From Candidatus Puniceispirillum sp. (GTDB taxonomy: Bacteria; Pseudomonadota; Alphaproteobacteria; Caedimonadales; UBA1908): DNA of 64,000 bases. The stretch lies in contig PNJU01000008.1 of assembly GCA_013822015.1 (NCBI GenBank), positions 62,001 through 126,000 of the forward strand, read 5' to 3'. A program made the position numbers and the translations under genes. The notes below the pieces were generated by a model. That model saw only the letters and a program-made list of their open reading frames with translations. It searched no databases and had not been told where the DNA came from. Within the stretch, counting starts at the first letter, position 1; every line of letters starts with the position of its first letter. Shown one piece after another: positions 53,905 to 61,954 of this stretch.

Positions 53905-56879
53905 ATCACAGGAATCACAAAAAGCGTTGTGAGCGTCCCCAGCAAAAGACCGCCCAAAAGAGTCGCGCCTATGGCGCGGCGCGCTTCCGCCCCTGCCCCA
54001 CCATCAAGAGCCAAGGGGATCACACCAAAGACCATGGCTCCCGTGGTCATCAAGATGGGTCGCAGCCGCAATCGCGCTGCCCCTACGGCCGCCTCCATCC
54101 AGGTTTCTCCTTCTCTGTGGAGGTGGCCGGCCATCTCAACCAGCAAAATGCCGTGCTTTGTAATGAGCCCCACGAGGGTCACAAGGCCAATTTTGGTGTA
54201 GATGTTGAGACTCCCCCCTGTAGCCCACAAAAGGAGGAGCGCCCCAAAGCTTGCCAAAGGCACCGTCAGGATAATGATGAGAGGATCTCGCACACTTTCA
54301 AACTGAATGGCAAGGATGGAGAAAATGAAGAATAGTGATAGGCCAAACAAAAGGGTTGTGCCCGCGCTTGCGTCCAGAAACTCCCGTGTCGTCCCCGTCC
54401 AGTCCGTTGAGAAGTCCTTGGTCAGGACCCGGCGCGCGGTCTTCTCCATGACCTCCATGGCGTTCCCCATGACAACCCCTTCTTTAGGCTCCGCCTCAAC
54501 AATGGTTGCACGCATTTGGTCGTGGTGCATAAGGTTTGCCGCACGGGACTCCCTCACAAAGGAGGCAAGACTTTCAAGACTCGTGCGCTGTCCCTGGGAG
54601 TTGGTCACGTAAAGCTCGCTTAACCCCTCTGGATCCGTGTTTGTTTTAACCAGAACGGGATAGGGAACATTTTCCTTCAAGTACGTTAGGCTATTATCTT
54701 TGCTAAGAGAAACGCTCAGCGCCTGGGACAACACGCGGTCCTCCACATCAAAAAGACCCTGGGCGTAGGTATCTACAACCACCCGCCAACTGGGCGCGGA
54801 CATGAAAAGGGACTGGCTCACGCGCGTAAAAAGCCCCGTGTCTTGGAGTGCTTTGATGAGTTTTTCCCCCATGAGATTTAAATCGTTATAGGACGCGTTA
54901 GTTTTCAGGGCCATTTTAAGACCGTTAGAGGTGCCCACTTCCACCCCGGGCAGACCGCTGTTCACGTCCCAGGCCATCACATCCAGGGACGGCATGTCCG
55001 CAACGCGCCCGCGGATTTGCTCCGTGATGGCGGCGGCGGAGCGAGAGCGCTCCCCCCAGTCCTTTAGGCGCAGGGCCACAGACGCCCCCCAGGATCCCAC
55101 AAAGCTGAGGCGTTGAGCCGCCTCTGGGATGTCCTTCACACGTTCCTCAATGGCCTTTGCAAAGCCCACCTGGGCGTCTATGCCTTTACCCGGCACCTGG
55201 GGCGCGTACGCACCCAAAAGACCGCGGTCTTCTGGAGGCGCCATTTCCTGGGGCAAGAAGTGGGACAGCATGAGACTTGCCGCAAAGGACGCCCCCATAA
55301 AGCCAAAGACCCAGGGTTTGTGGGCAAAGCAAAGGCGCAAAAGCCCCTCGTACGCCGCCGTCACGCGCCCCAAAAACACGTCGAATTGGGGAAAGAAAAC
55401 GCGCTCTTTTTCTTTGAGTAAGCGCGCACACAACATGGGGCAAAGGGTGAGAGAAATCACACCCGAAATAATCACGGCGCCCGCCAAAGCAATGGCGAAT
55501 TCGCGAAACAAAAAGCCCATGGTACTTTGCAAGAATCCAATGGGGGCGTACACACTGGCCAGGGTCAAGGTCATGGCCACAACGGCAAAGCCGATTTCTT
55601 TGCTGCCCACAAGGGCTGCCTGCCAGGGGGTTTTCCCCTCCTCAATATGGCGCTGGATATTTTCAAGCACCACAATGGCGTCGTCCACCACCAGGCCAAT
55701 GGCCAGGATTACTGCCAACATGGTGATAATATTGATGGACAGACCACACACTAGGAAAACGCCCAGCACCCCAATGAGCGAAATGGGGATGGTCACAAGG
55801 GGCACAAGACACGCCCGCACGTTGCGCATAAAAAGAAAAATGATGGCAAAGACCAAACAAAAGGCTTCCACAAGGGACTTTTGAATGTTCCCCAGGGACG
55901 CCCTGATAAAGTCTGCGTTATCCACGTCAATATCGATGAGAAGCCCCTCGGGACGGGTCGCTTGCATGCGCGCCACACAGGTACGCACGGCGTTTGACAC
56001 CTCCAGGGGGTTGGCGTCACTGGCAAGCTTGATGGCAATGATGGTACCGGGCTTTCCATTAACCAGGATGCGAATATGCGAGTCATCCAGGGACTCGCTC
56101 ACCTGGGCGAGTTGGGACAAAAGCACAGGCTTTTGGCCTTCTCTTGCTGGCCGAATCACAAGATTGCGAAAATCGTCCTCGGTGCGCAGCTCGCTCATGA
56201 GGGTGACGGGCACCGCATCGTGGAGCTTGCCTGAGGGAAATCCTTCTTTTTTGGCTTCAAGTGCTGCCATCACATCGGCAATGTTCATACCTTGACCGTA
56301 GAGCTGCTTGGGATCCAGCATCACCTCCATGGCGAAGGGCGGGCTCCACACCTCCGCCGATGCAACACCACTTAGAGAGCGAAAGATGTTTTTATAGCGC
56401 ACGTTCACAAGGTGGGTCAGCTCGCCAGGAGACAGATGATCACTTGAAAAGGTGATGGCAATGAAGGGCGGACCCGACTGCTCGCTTCCACGCAAGATGG
56501 TGGGGGAGAGCACGTCCTTGGGTAGGCTCGCACGCACTTTCTCAATGGCGTCGCGCACGGCCACAATTTTTGCGTCCACCTCCTCACCAGGCTTAAAATG
56601 CAGGGTAATGGTGCTCATGCCCTCACCGCTGTCGGATCCCATGGTCACAAGCCCACTTACGCTCGCCAGTGAATCCTCCAGGGGGCTTGTGACCTTCGTT
56701 TCCACCAGGTCGGCACTGGCATTGGGATAAAAGGTCTGAACACTCAGGCGCGGCAGGGGCACATCTGGATACTCACGCACACTTAAGTTTTTAAAAGACG
56801 CAAGCCCCACGGCCACAATCATGGCCGACAGGACGCACGCAAAGACGGGGCGTTTGATGAAAAAACTGGGAAGCTGCAT
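53829..56879 (-). CDS. RND efflux permease (AcrB/MexF-like)
   Basis: The 1016-residue protein has the RND layout of 12 helices and two large periplasmic loops. The proton-relay residues are present: Asp-Asp in GLVVDDAIVVLEN (helix 4) and Lys in LITKHGILLVEM (helix 10). Family-typical segments include the N-terminal IKRPVFACVLSAMIVAVGL and the later RDPLIIILTVPLASFGALL. It would export drugs, detergents or fatty acids by proton antiport. The adaptor is encoded 10 bases upstream. No outer-membrane TolC is in the window. Confidence 0.95.
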   Translation of the reverse strand: MQLPSFFIKRPVFACVLSAMIVAVGLASFKNLSVREYPDVPLPRLSVQTFYPNASADLVETKVTSPLEDSLASVSGLVTMGSDSGEGMSTITLHFKPGEEVDAKIVAVRDAIEKVRASLPKDVLSPTILRGSEQSGPPFIAITFSSDHLSPGELTHLVNVRYKNIFRSLSGVASAEVWSPPFAMEVMLDPKQLYGQGMNIADVMAALEAKKEGFPSGKLHDAVPVTLMSELRTEDDFRNLVIRPAREGQKPVLLSQLAQVSESLDDSHIRILVNGKPGTIIAIKLASDANPLEVSNAVRTCVARMQATRPEGLLIDIDVDNADFIRASLGNIQKSLVEAFCLVFAIIFLFMRNVRACLVPLVTIPISLIGVLGVFLVCGLSINIITMLAVILAIGLVVDDAIVVLENIQRHIEEGKTPWQAALVGSKEIGFAVVAMTLTLASVYAPIGFLQSTMGFLFREFAIALAGAVIISGVISLTLCPMLCARLLKEKERVFFPQFDVFLGRVTAAYEGLLRLCFAHKPWVFGFMGASFAASLMLSHFLPQEMAPPEDRGLLGAYAPQVPGKGIDAQVGFAKAIEERVKDIPEAAQRLSFVGSWGASVALRLKDWGERSRSAAAITEQIRGRVADMPSLDVMAWDVNSGLPGVEVGTSNGLKMALKTNASYNDLNLMGEKLIKALQDTGLFTRVSQSLFMSAPSWRVVVDTYAQGLFDVEDRVLSQALSVSLSKDNSLTYLKENVPYPVLVKTNTDPEGLSELYVTNSQGQRTSLESLASFVRESRAANLMHHDQMRATIVEAEPKEGVVMGNAMEVMEKTARRVLTKDFSTDWTGTTREFLDASAGTTLLFGLSLFFIFSILAIQFESVRDPLIIILTVPLASFGALLLLWATGGSLNIYTKIGLVTLVGLITKHGILLVEMAGHLHREGETWMEAAVGAARLRLRPILMTTGAMVFGVIPLALDGGAGAEARRAIGATLLGGLLLGTLTTLFVIPVIYSLKGSDPHAFKFWKKWLRSSKSG

Positions 56880-56889
56880 GGCGGGTCTC

Positions 56890-57870
56890 CTAGGACTTCA
56901 CGGGGCGCACAGCCCCATCATGCATAAGCCTGCCAGGGTTCACACTCACAACAACCTCGCCTTCTTTCAGACCCGTCAGAATCTGGGCGCGCACCTTGTC
57001 CTCAAGACCCACGGTCACGGGGCGCTTGATGGATTTTTCCTTCTCCACCACATAGACATAGCTTTGGCTTCCCTCCATAAAAAGCGCGTCTTTGGGCACG
57101 CCAATCGCCCCTTTAACCTCGCCAACCACAACGTCCACATTCACGACTTGCCCCGCAAGACAGCGCGCGCACGCCGTTAAATCCAAGGTGGCGGGAGACG
57201 TATTGGTTTGGGTATCCACGATTTTCTGGGTCTTCACACTGGTGTAAAGCACCCCGTCCACATAAACTTTTTCCCTCATGTCAGGCACAAATTTGGCCGG
57301 CACGTCAAACTCCACCACAAGGGACGTGGGATCATACAAGGTCACAAGCACGTCCCCTTGCTTCATGTACGCGCCCTCACGCACTTTAAAGACACCAAGG
57401 GTTCCATCAAAGGGTGCTTTGAATTGGCTTTTTTCCAAATCGAGTTTTGTGCGCAGGCGCGTTTGCGTCGCCTCAATCCAACGCGCTCTATCGGCGTCGA
57501 GATCTTTTTTGCTGCGCAGGTTGCTTTGGGACAGGGCTTTTGCGCGCTCAAGCTGCTGGGCTGCCATATCTTCACTGGCTTTGGCCAGGTCATAGGTTGT
57601 GCTCAGCTCTGGATTCTCGAGAGTCGCGAAGACCTCGCCCTTTTTAACAGCCTGGCCCGACATGGCCACGCGGTCCAGGACGCCGTCTGACTGGGCCAGA
57701 AGCGTCACCTCACGCTTGGCATGCACCGTCCCATAAAGGCGCACCATACGCGCGATATCGGCGCGCGCGGCCTTTGCTGTCTCCACAACCTTGGGAGGCA
57801 TCTCCTGGGCAAAAACGGCGGGTACTGCCCCCATGAGTACACAGATCACGATGGGGAAAAGACGCGACAT
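56890..57870 (-). CDS. RND periplasmic adaptor (membrane fusion protein)
   Basis: The 326-residue HlyD-family adaptor has a signal peptide (MSRLFPIVICVLMGAVPAVFA), a short coiled-coil hairpin (about residues 80-140), a lipoyl-like half motif (ELSTTYDLAKASEDMA and FKAPFDGTLG) and beta-barrel domains. AGGAG lies 7 bases before ATG 57870 (a GTG at 57876 is also in frame). It has no lipobox, unlike AcrA. It bridges the RND pump to an outer membrane channel. Confidence 0.93.
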   Translation of the reverse strand: MSRLFPIVICVLMGAVPAVFAQEMPPKVVETAKAARADIARMVRLYGTVHAKREVTLLAQSDGVLDRVAMSGQAVKKGEVFATLENPELSTTYDLAKASEDMAAQQLERAKALSQSNLRSKKDLDADRARWIEATQTRLRTKLDLEKSQFKAPFDGTLGVFKVREGAYMKQGDVLVTLYDPTSLVVEFDVPAKFVPDMREKVYVDGVLYTSVKTQKIVDTQTNTSPATLDLTACARCLAGQVVNVDVVVGEVKGAIGVPKDALFMEGSQSYVYVVEKEKSIKRPVTVGLEDKVRAQILTGLKEGEVVVSVNPGRLMHDGAVRPVKS

Positions 57871-58055
57871 CGCCACTCTCCTTCTTTTTTGAATTATTTA
57901 AATAAACATGAAAATGCACCCTGAGCGAATAGGCGTCATGGCACGAAGAAGCAGCAGCAAGCGTGAAATGGTAGCACAGTTAACCTTTGGGTCAAGCCCC
58001 TCTTGCATGCTCACAAAATATTCTTAAAAGACACGCTTTTTCCAGCGACCTTTCC

Positions 58056-58085
58056 TTGAGAAAAGGGGCCCTGGTGGGGTATAAT
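58056..58085 (+). promoter_or_regulatory. Sigma-70-type promoter of hpf
   Basis: TTGAGA (58056-58061) and a perfect TATAAT (58080-58085) are 18 bases apart. The transcription start near 58092 rules out the upstream ATG at 58090 as start codon and supports ATG 58120. Confidence 0.7.
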
Positions 58086-58119
58086 AAAAATGAGAGAACA
58101 TATAACAAGGAGTGACGTC

Positions 58120-58698
58120 ATGCGATTTTCAGTAACAGGTCGCCATGTGGATATCAGCGATGCCTTTCGTGCCAGCGCTGAGGAAGGTCTCAAAGCCTTT
58201 TGTGATAAGTATCAAGTTGAGCCTGTGGAGAGCTGGATTGTCATCTCCAAAGACAGCTTTTCCTTTATGGTTGAAGTGAAACTCCATCTGTCACGCAATG
58301 TGGACCTTGTGGCAACAGGCCACAACACCGACGCCTACGCCGGCATTGAGGCTGCCCTTGACACCCTTGGCAAGCGTATCCGTCGCCACAAAAAGCGTGT
58401 GGCAGATCACCACAAACGCCATGATTTCCACGGCGAAAAGGAAGTGGCCCCCTATTACGTCCTAAGCGGCTCTATTTTGTCTTCCGAGGAAGAGGACACA
58501 ACCGGTGAAGAGCTTGCCCCCGCCATTGTGGCGGAAGTGTCTGCCAATATCCCGAGCCTATCCGTGGGAGACGCGGTCATGCGCATGGACCTGAGCGAGG
58601 CCAACGCCTTTATCTTCCGTAACACGCAGAACAAGCGTATTAACTTTGTTTACCGTCGCAAGGATGGCAACATCGGCTGGATGGATCCAAGCGCGTAA
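58120..58698 (+). CDS. hpf: Ribosome hibernation promoting factor, long form
   Basis: The 192-residue protein has the HPF/YfiA N-terminal domain (about residues 1-105, RFSVTGRHVDISDAFRASAEEGL) and the C-terminal dimerisation domain of long HPF (about 135-190, VVRMDL-like VMRMDLSEANAFIFRN and KDGNIGWMDP). Long HPF alone joins two 70S ribosomes into inactive 100S dimers in stationary phase. AAGGAG lies 8 bases before ATG 58120. In many relatives it follows rpoN; here it is alone. Confidence 0.95.
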   Translation: MRFSVTGRHVDISDAFRASAEEGLKAFCDKYQVEPVESWIVISKDSFSFMVEVKLHLSRNVDLVATGHNTDAYAGIEAALDTLGKRIRRHKKRVADHHKRHDFHGEKEVAPYYVLSGSILSSEEEDTTGEELAPAIVAEVSANIPSLSVGDAVMRMDLSEANAFIFRNTQNKRINFVYRRKDGNIGWMDPSA

Positions 58699-58713
58699 CA
58701 CGCGCAAGCAAAT

Positions 58714-58740
58714 AAAAAAGGGGGCATTTGCCCCCTTTTC
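58714..58740. terminator. Bidirectional terminator between hpf and the TA operon
   Basis: The stem AAAAGGGGGC/GCCCCCTTTT with an ATTT loop serves the two convergent genes. Confidence 0.88.
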
Positions 58741-58741
58741 A

Positions 58742-59290
58742 TTAGCAAAAAAACATACAGCATATGCCACAACACGCGTTTTCCGCCTCCTCTTGGGCGC
58801 GCACCCCCCTGGTCCTTGCCTCCTCATAGCTGACACCAAGCGCCGTCGCTTTGAGCCCCCAAACATGCCGGTCAGTTTGCTGAGCGCACAATTTTTTCTC
58901 ATAGGCGTAATGGGCAGTTAAGATGCGCGCAACGCTGTGTGCTCTCACGCGTCCGGCCTCAGTGTCCATGGGCAGAAGAGACCAATTAGGGCATCCATTG
59001 GGGGCCGCCACTGCCGCCCGGGCAAGGTTTTGATCAAAGACGTCTAAGCCCTTAAGGGCCACTTCAAAGTCAAAGACCAAACCTTCGTGCGCTTCGCCCC
59101 GTTGAAGGCGAAAAGTCGAGTGCACCCCCGGCCCCATCAAGGCAGAGCCTTCCTCTTCGTCGGAGTCGGCACTTTGGTAGCCGATTTTGTCCCGAAAATC
59201 TTCATAACCTTCAAGGGACGCCGCAACCTCTAAATGATTCATAGACGCACACACAGCCATAAGCGCAAACAAGCAAAACCGTTTTTTCAT
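58742..59290 (-). CDS. Secreted protein with C-terminal cysteine cluster, third gene of RES-Xre operon (182 aa)
   Basis: A signal peptide (MKKRFCLFALMAVCASMNHLE, cleavage after VAA) opens the protein. The chain ends in CCGICCMFFC, five cysteines in ten residues with hydrophobic neighbours. Such C-terminal Cys clusters are acylated on host membranes for several bacterial effectors, but bonding or metal binding are alternatives. Its ATG follows the RES stop as TAGGATG with a single base between, so translation is coupled. An acidic patch (SADSDEEEGS) follows the signal. No family is recognised. A secreted partner is not part of known RES-Xre systems. Confidence 0.78.
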   Translation of the reverse strand: MKKRFCLFALMAVCASMNHLEVAASLEGYEDFRDKIGYQSADSDEEEGSALMGPGVHSTFRLQRGEAHEGLVFDFEVALKGLDVFDQNLARAAVAAPNGCPNWSLLPMDTEAGRVRAHSVARILTAHYAYEKKLCAQQTDRHVWGLKATALGVSYEEARTRGVRAQEEAENACCGICCMFFC

Positions 59291-59291
59291 C

Positions 59292-59786
59292 CTACCCTTT
59301 TCCCCTAAAAAACCGCGCGTCCCACACAACATCACGCGGCTGTGATACCGTGATGTCTTTAAACGCCACGTGGGCGGGGTTAATCAAGAGATTTCTTTCT
59401 TCTGGGGCAATGACACTGGGAACAATGAGGACAGCTTCCTTACCTGCACGCAGCCACATATCTCCAAAGGCCCTGCTTGCCAGAAGATCAGGCGCGTCCC
59501 AACCCGGCACCTCTTCTGGCGCAAGGTGCACGCATGGGACACTATCAGGAATGTAAATGGTGATGGCTTGGTGGGTGCGAGGCACCCCTCCCAGACCGCC
59601 CGTGTGGGCAAGGACCTCTAACATGGCGCCGGCGTAGGTCATGGCCGCGTAAATGGCTGGCAAGCCTTGGGAGTTCCACCTGGCACCAAAAAGCATGGCC
59701 CCCGACCCATTAAAAAGGGGGTGGCGGCCGTCTGCAATGCGGTAAGCGGTGAGGTGCGGTGGGCTTGAACTAAAGGGGGAGTCCAT
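59292..59786 (-). CDS. RES domain toxin
   Basis: The 164-residue protein matches the RES domain: YRIADGRHPLFNGSGAMLFGARWNSQG with the conserved Arg, then AAMTYAGAMLEVLAH with Glu, and the Ser in the C-terminal part (RNLLINPAHVAFKDI region). Characterised RES toxins degrade cellular NAD. It overlaps the Xre antitoxin gene by 17 bases, the standard order being antitoxin then toxin. It is cytoplasmic. Confidence 0.93.
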   Translation of the reverse strand: MDSPFSSSPPHLTAYRIADGRHPLFNGSGAMLFGARWNSQGLPAIYAAMTYAGAMLEVLAHTGGLGGVPRTHQAITIYIPDSVPCVHLAPEEVPGWDAPDLLASRAFGDMWLRAGKEAVLIVPSVIAPEERNLLINPAHVAFKDITVSQPRDVVWDARFFRGKG

Positions 59787-60195
59787 GGAAAATCTGCCAC
59801 AAGAGTTCCTCTACTTGCCTGGCACCAAGTTCTGTCAGCGCCACATCTATGGGTGCGCGGTCCTTGAGGAGCCCATGGGGACTCGCTAAAAAAGCCCGTG
59901 CCTTATCTGCGTCGTCCCACACATAAAGGGCGGTGGCAATGACGCGAGCCAAGCGCTCAGTCTTCTCACTTTCCTCTAAACTGAGGTGCGCGCGACGACG
60001 CTTATAGGTCCCCTCGGGCACAACCTTGTAAATGAGCTTGGTCATGGGACGCGACATGAAGGCACCCACACGGCGCAGGGCCGTTTTAGGAAGACCGCGC
60101 TCCACAACCTCTTCTAAATCATGAAAAGAACGGACATTTTGGTGAAGCACCTCTGCGCCCCCCATCACGTCAGCAATACGATCTGCAGGAATCAT
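59770..60195 (-). CDS. Xre/MbcA/ParS-type antitoxin (DUF2384)
   Basis: The 141-residue protein is the RES antitoxin class: a helical DNA-binding N-terminus (MIPADRIADVMGGAEVL) and the DUF2384 domain (about residues 60-140, LSLEESEKTERLARVIATALYVW to FLASPHGLLKDRAPIDVA). It neutralises RES by direct binding and represses its own operon. AAGGGG lies 6 bases before the ATG. Confidence 0.92.
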   Translation of the reverse strand: MIPADRIADVMGGAEVLHQNVRSFHDLEEVVERGLPKTALRRVGAFMSRPMTKLIYKVVPEGTYKRRRAHLSLEESEKTERLARVIATALYVWDDADKARAFLASPHGLLKDRAPIDVALTELGARQVEELLWQIFHGLPL

Positions 60196-60227
60196 CCTCA
60201 GCCCCTTGGCTCACTTTATACATTTAT

Positions 60228-60256
60228 ATGGTATCAAATGATACCTCTTTTGACAA
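60228..60256 (-). promoter_or_regulatory. Promoter and operator of the RES-Xre operon
   Basis: On the minus strand TTGTCA (plus 60251-60256) and TACCAT (plus 60228-60233) are 17 bases apart. Between and overlapping them is the perfect palindrome GGTATCA-AA-TGATACC (60230-60245). Binding there would block RNA polymerase, which fits autorepression by the Xre antitoxin. Confidence 0.78.
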
Positions 60257-60296
60257 GGATATCTTCTCGCTATCCCGACCACACCGAAATGCAAAA

Positions 60297-60333
60297 CAAA
60301 AAAACGCCGATCCGCAGTAAGCGCACCGGCGTT
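60297..60333 (-). terminator. Terminator of accD
   Basis: The arms AACGCCG (60303-60309) and CGGCGTT (60327-60333) with a 17-base loop, followed on the minus strand by a run of T residues. It lies just after the accD stop. Confidence 0.78.
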
Positions 60334-60351
60334 ACAGCCACCCAAGGCCCC

Positions 60352-61197
60352 TTAATGCGGCATAAGGTGGGACAGAAGGGTCCCAATGGTTCTTGGCAAA
60401 TCCTTACGGTGGACTACAAGATCAATCATCCCGTGATCCAGCAAGTGCTCTGCTGTTTGAAAGTCATCGGGTAGTTTGTGGCGAATGGTTTGCTCAATGA
60501 CGCGTCGGCCTGCAAAGCAGATGGTCGCGCCAGGCTCAGCGATGGCAACATCCCCCAACATGGCAAAGGAAGCCGTCACGCCTCCTGCCGTTGGGTCGCT
60601 TAAAAGGGTGAGGTAAGGGAGCCCCGCCTCGCGCACCATGCACACGCCCACCGTCGAGCGCGCCATTTGCATGAGGGACAAGATACCTTCCTGCATGCGC
60701 GCGCCCCCTGACGCACTACACACCAAAAGAGCTGCACGCCTTTTCACGGCCTCACGGGCCGCGTCCACAAGGGCGTTTCCAACGGCTGCTCCCATGGAGC
60801 CTCCCATAAAATGAAAGTCAAAGGCCGCCACAACAGCAGGCTTGCCGCCAATCTGGCCGAAAGCCACAAGGACAGCGTCATCCTCTTTGGTATGTGCACG
60901 CGCGTCCTTTAAACGGTCAGAATACTTCTTGAGGTCTTTAAATTTCAAAGGATCTTGGGGGGACGGCGTGAGCGCCACACGCCGATAGTCACGCCCGTCA
61001 AAGAGAGACTCCAGGCGCTGCTTGGCGCTGATGCGCATGTGATGACCGCAGTGGTGACAAACGCTTAGGTTTTCAACGAGGTCGCGGTGAAAGAGCATCT
61101 GCTCGCATTTTGTACACTTATGCCACAGGTTATCGGGCACATCTTTTCCAACCAATGCACGCAGCTTAGGTCGCACAAAATTCGTTAACCAGCTCAT
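60352..61197 (-). CDS. accD: Acetyl-CoA carboxylase carboxyltransferase beta subunit
   Basis: The 281-residue protein has the N-terminal Cys4 zinc ribbon (CTKCEQMLFHRDLVENLSVC, HHCG) and the crotonase-like carboxyltransferase domain (about residues 90-281, with SGGARMQEGILSLMQMARS and GGVTASFAMLGD). It forms the AccA-AccD enzyme that makes malonyl-CoA for fatty-acid synthesis. ATG 61197 starts the family-typical MSWLTNFVRPKLRAL; the upstream GTG adds two residues. accA is not in the window. Confidence 0.96.
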   Translation of the reverse strand: MSWLTNFVRPKLRALVGKDVPDNLWHKCTKCEQMLFHRDLVENLSVCHHCGHHMRISAKQRLESLFDGRDYRRVALTPSPQDPLKFKDLKKYSDRLKDARAHTKEDDAVLVAFGQIGGKPAVVAAFDFHFMGGSMGAAVGNALVDAAREAVKRRAALLVCSASGGARMQEGILSLMQMARSTVGVCMVREAGLPYLTLLSDPTAGGVTASFAMLGDVAIAEPGATICFAGRRVIEQTIRHKLPDDFQTAEHLLDHGMIDLVVHRKDLPRTIGTLLSHLMPH

Positions 61198-61291
61198 GTA
61201 AAACACCCTCTCAAAGTTCTGCCATGGCTTGGCGCCATGTCAATGACCCCAAACACATAACAGAATACGGCGTTTTTGAAAAGCGCAACAA

Positions 61292-61573
61292 TCAGTCGGT
61301 ATTCAAACGGTCACGCAGTTGCTTGCCGGCTTTAAAGAAAGGAACACCTTTGGCGGCCACGTCAACGGAGGCGCCTGTCTTGGGGTTGCGCCCTATGCGC
61401 GCGCGGCGCTTGCGCACGGAAAAGACACCAAAACCGCGCAGCTCCACGCGGTTTCCTTTTGCCAACGCTTGAGAGATTTCATCGAGAATCACGCCCACAA
61501 CATTTTCAGCTTGTTGATGAGAGACGTCATTATTTTTTGCGAGAAGCCTTTGAATGAGCTCAGACCTTGTCAT
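61292..61573 (-). CDS. ihfB: Integration host factor beta subunit
   Basis: The 93-residue DNA-bending protein opens with MTRSELIQRLLAKNNDVSHQQ and has the HU/IHF signature VELRGFGVFSVRKRRARIGRNPKTG with the DNA-intercalating proline. The IHF-beta type fits the C-terminal VPFFKAGKQLRDRLN. ATG 61573 is the first that gives a standard length; an open frame to 61642 is not family-like. It is apart from sppA, its usual neighbour in alphaproteobacteria. Confidence 0.93.
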   Translation of the reverse strand: MTRSELIQRLLAKNNDVSHQQAENVVGVILDEISQALAKGNRVELRGFGVFSVRKRRARIGRNPKTGASVDVAAKGVPFFKAGKQLRDRLNTD

Positions 61574-61758
61574 ACTTATCCCCATTATTACTTTTTTTGC
61601 CGTTACATACATAAGGGTGCCAAAGGTCGCCTTCAAGGTCAAGGGGGTAATATTTTTCTTTCTTTAAAGAAATCAAAGTCATTGTCCTAAATATACCGGA
61701 TAGTCTCTAGGGAAACGATGCAACACTCGACTTCTCAAAGGAAGCCATGACTTGCCCC

Positions 61759-61929
61759 CTACCCAAGGGATGAGAGAATGTTTTGCAATAGTTTTGGAAT
61801 ACTGAGTTGATAAATCAACACGATAAAGAGCATGACAATCACAATCAGTAAGAAGGAAATGGCAAAATCATGCCACGTACCACCCTGCCTGCGCATCAGG
61901 AATTCTTTCAATAATGCTTTGAGGCTCAC
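61759..61929 (-). CDS. Small single-pass membrane protein (56 aa), unknown
   Basis: The GTG at 61929 has GGAGG about 5 bases upstream and is preferred over an ATG at 61941 that lacks a ribosome site. A basic N-terminus (about residues 1-25) precedes one strongly hydrophobic helix (about 28-45, FLLIVIVMLFIVLIYQL). It follows the relA/spoT stop closely and may be translated from its transcript. No family is recognised. Confidence 0.6.
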   Translation of the reverse strand: MSLKALLKEFLMRRQGGTWHDFAISFLLIVIVMLFIVLIYQLSIPKLLQNILSSLG

Positions 61930-61954
61930 ATCGCCCTCCATGTGTTGCGCTTGC

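Noticed and set aside
55129-55884. Plus-strand open frame of 251 codons
   Set aside because: It is antisense to the RND permease, whose proton-relay residues fix the coding strand.
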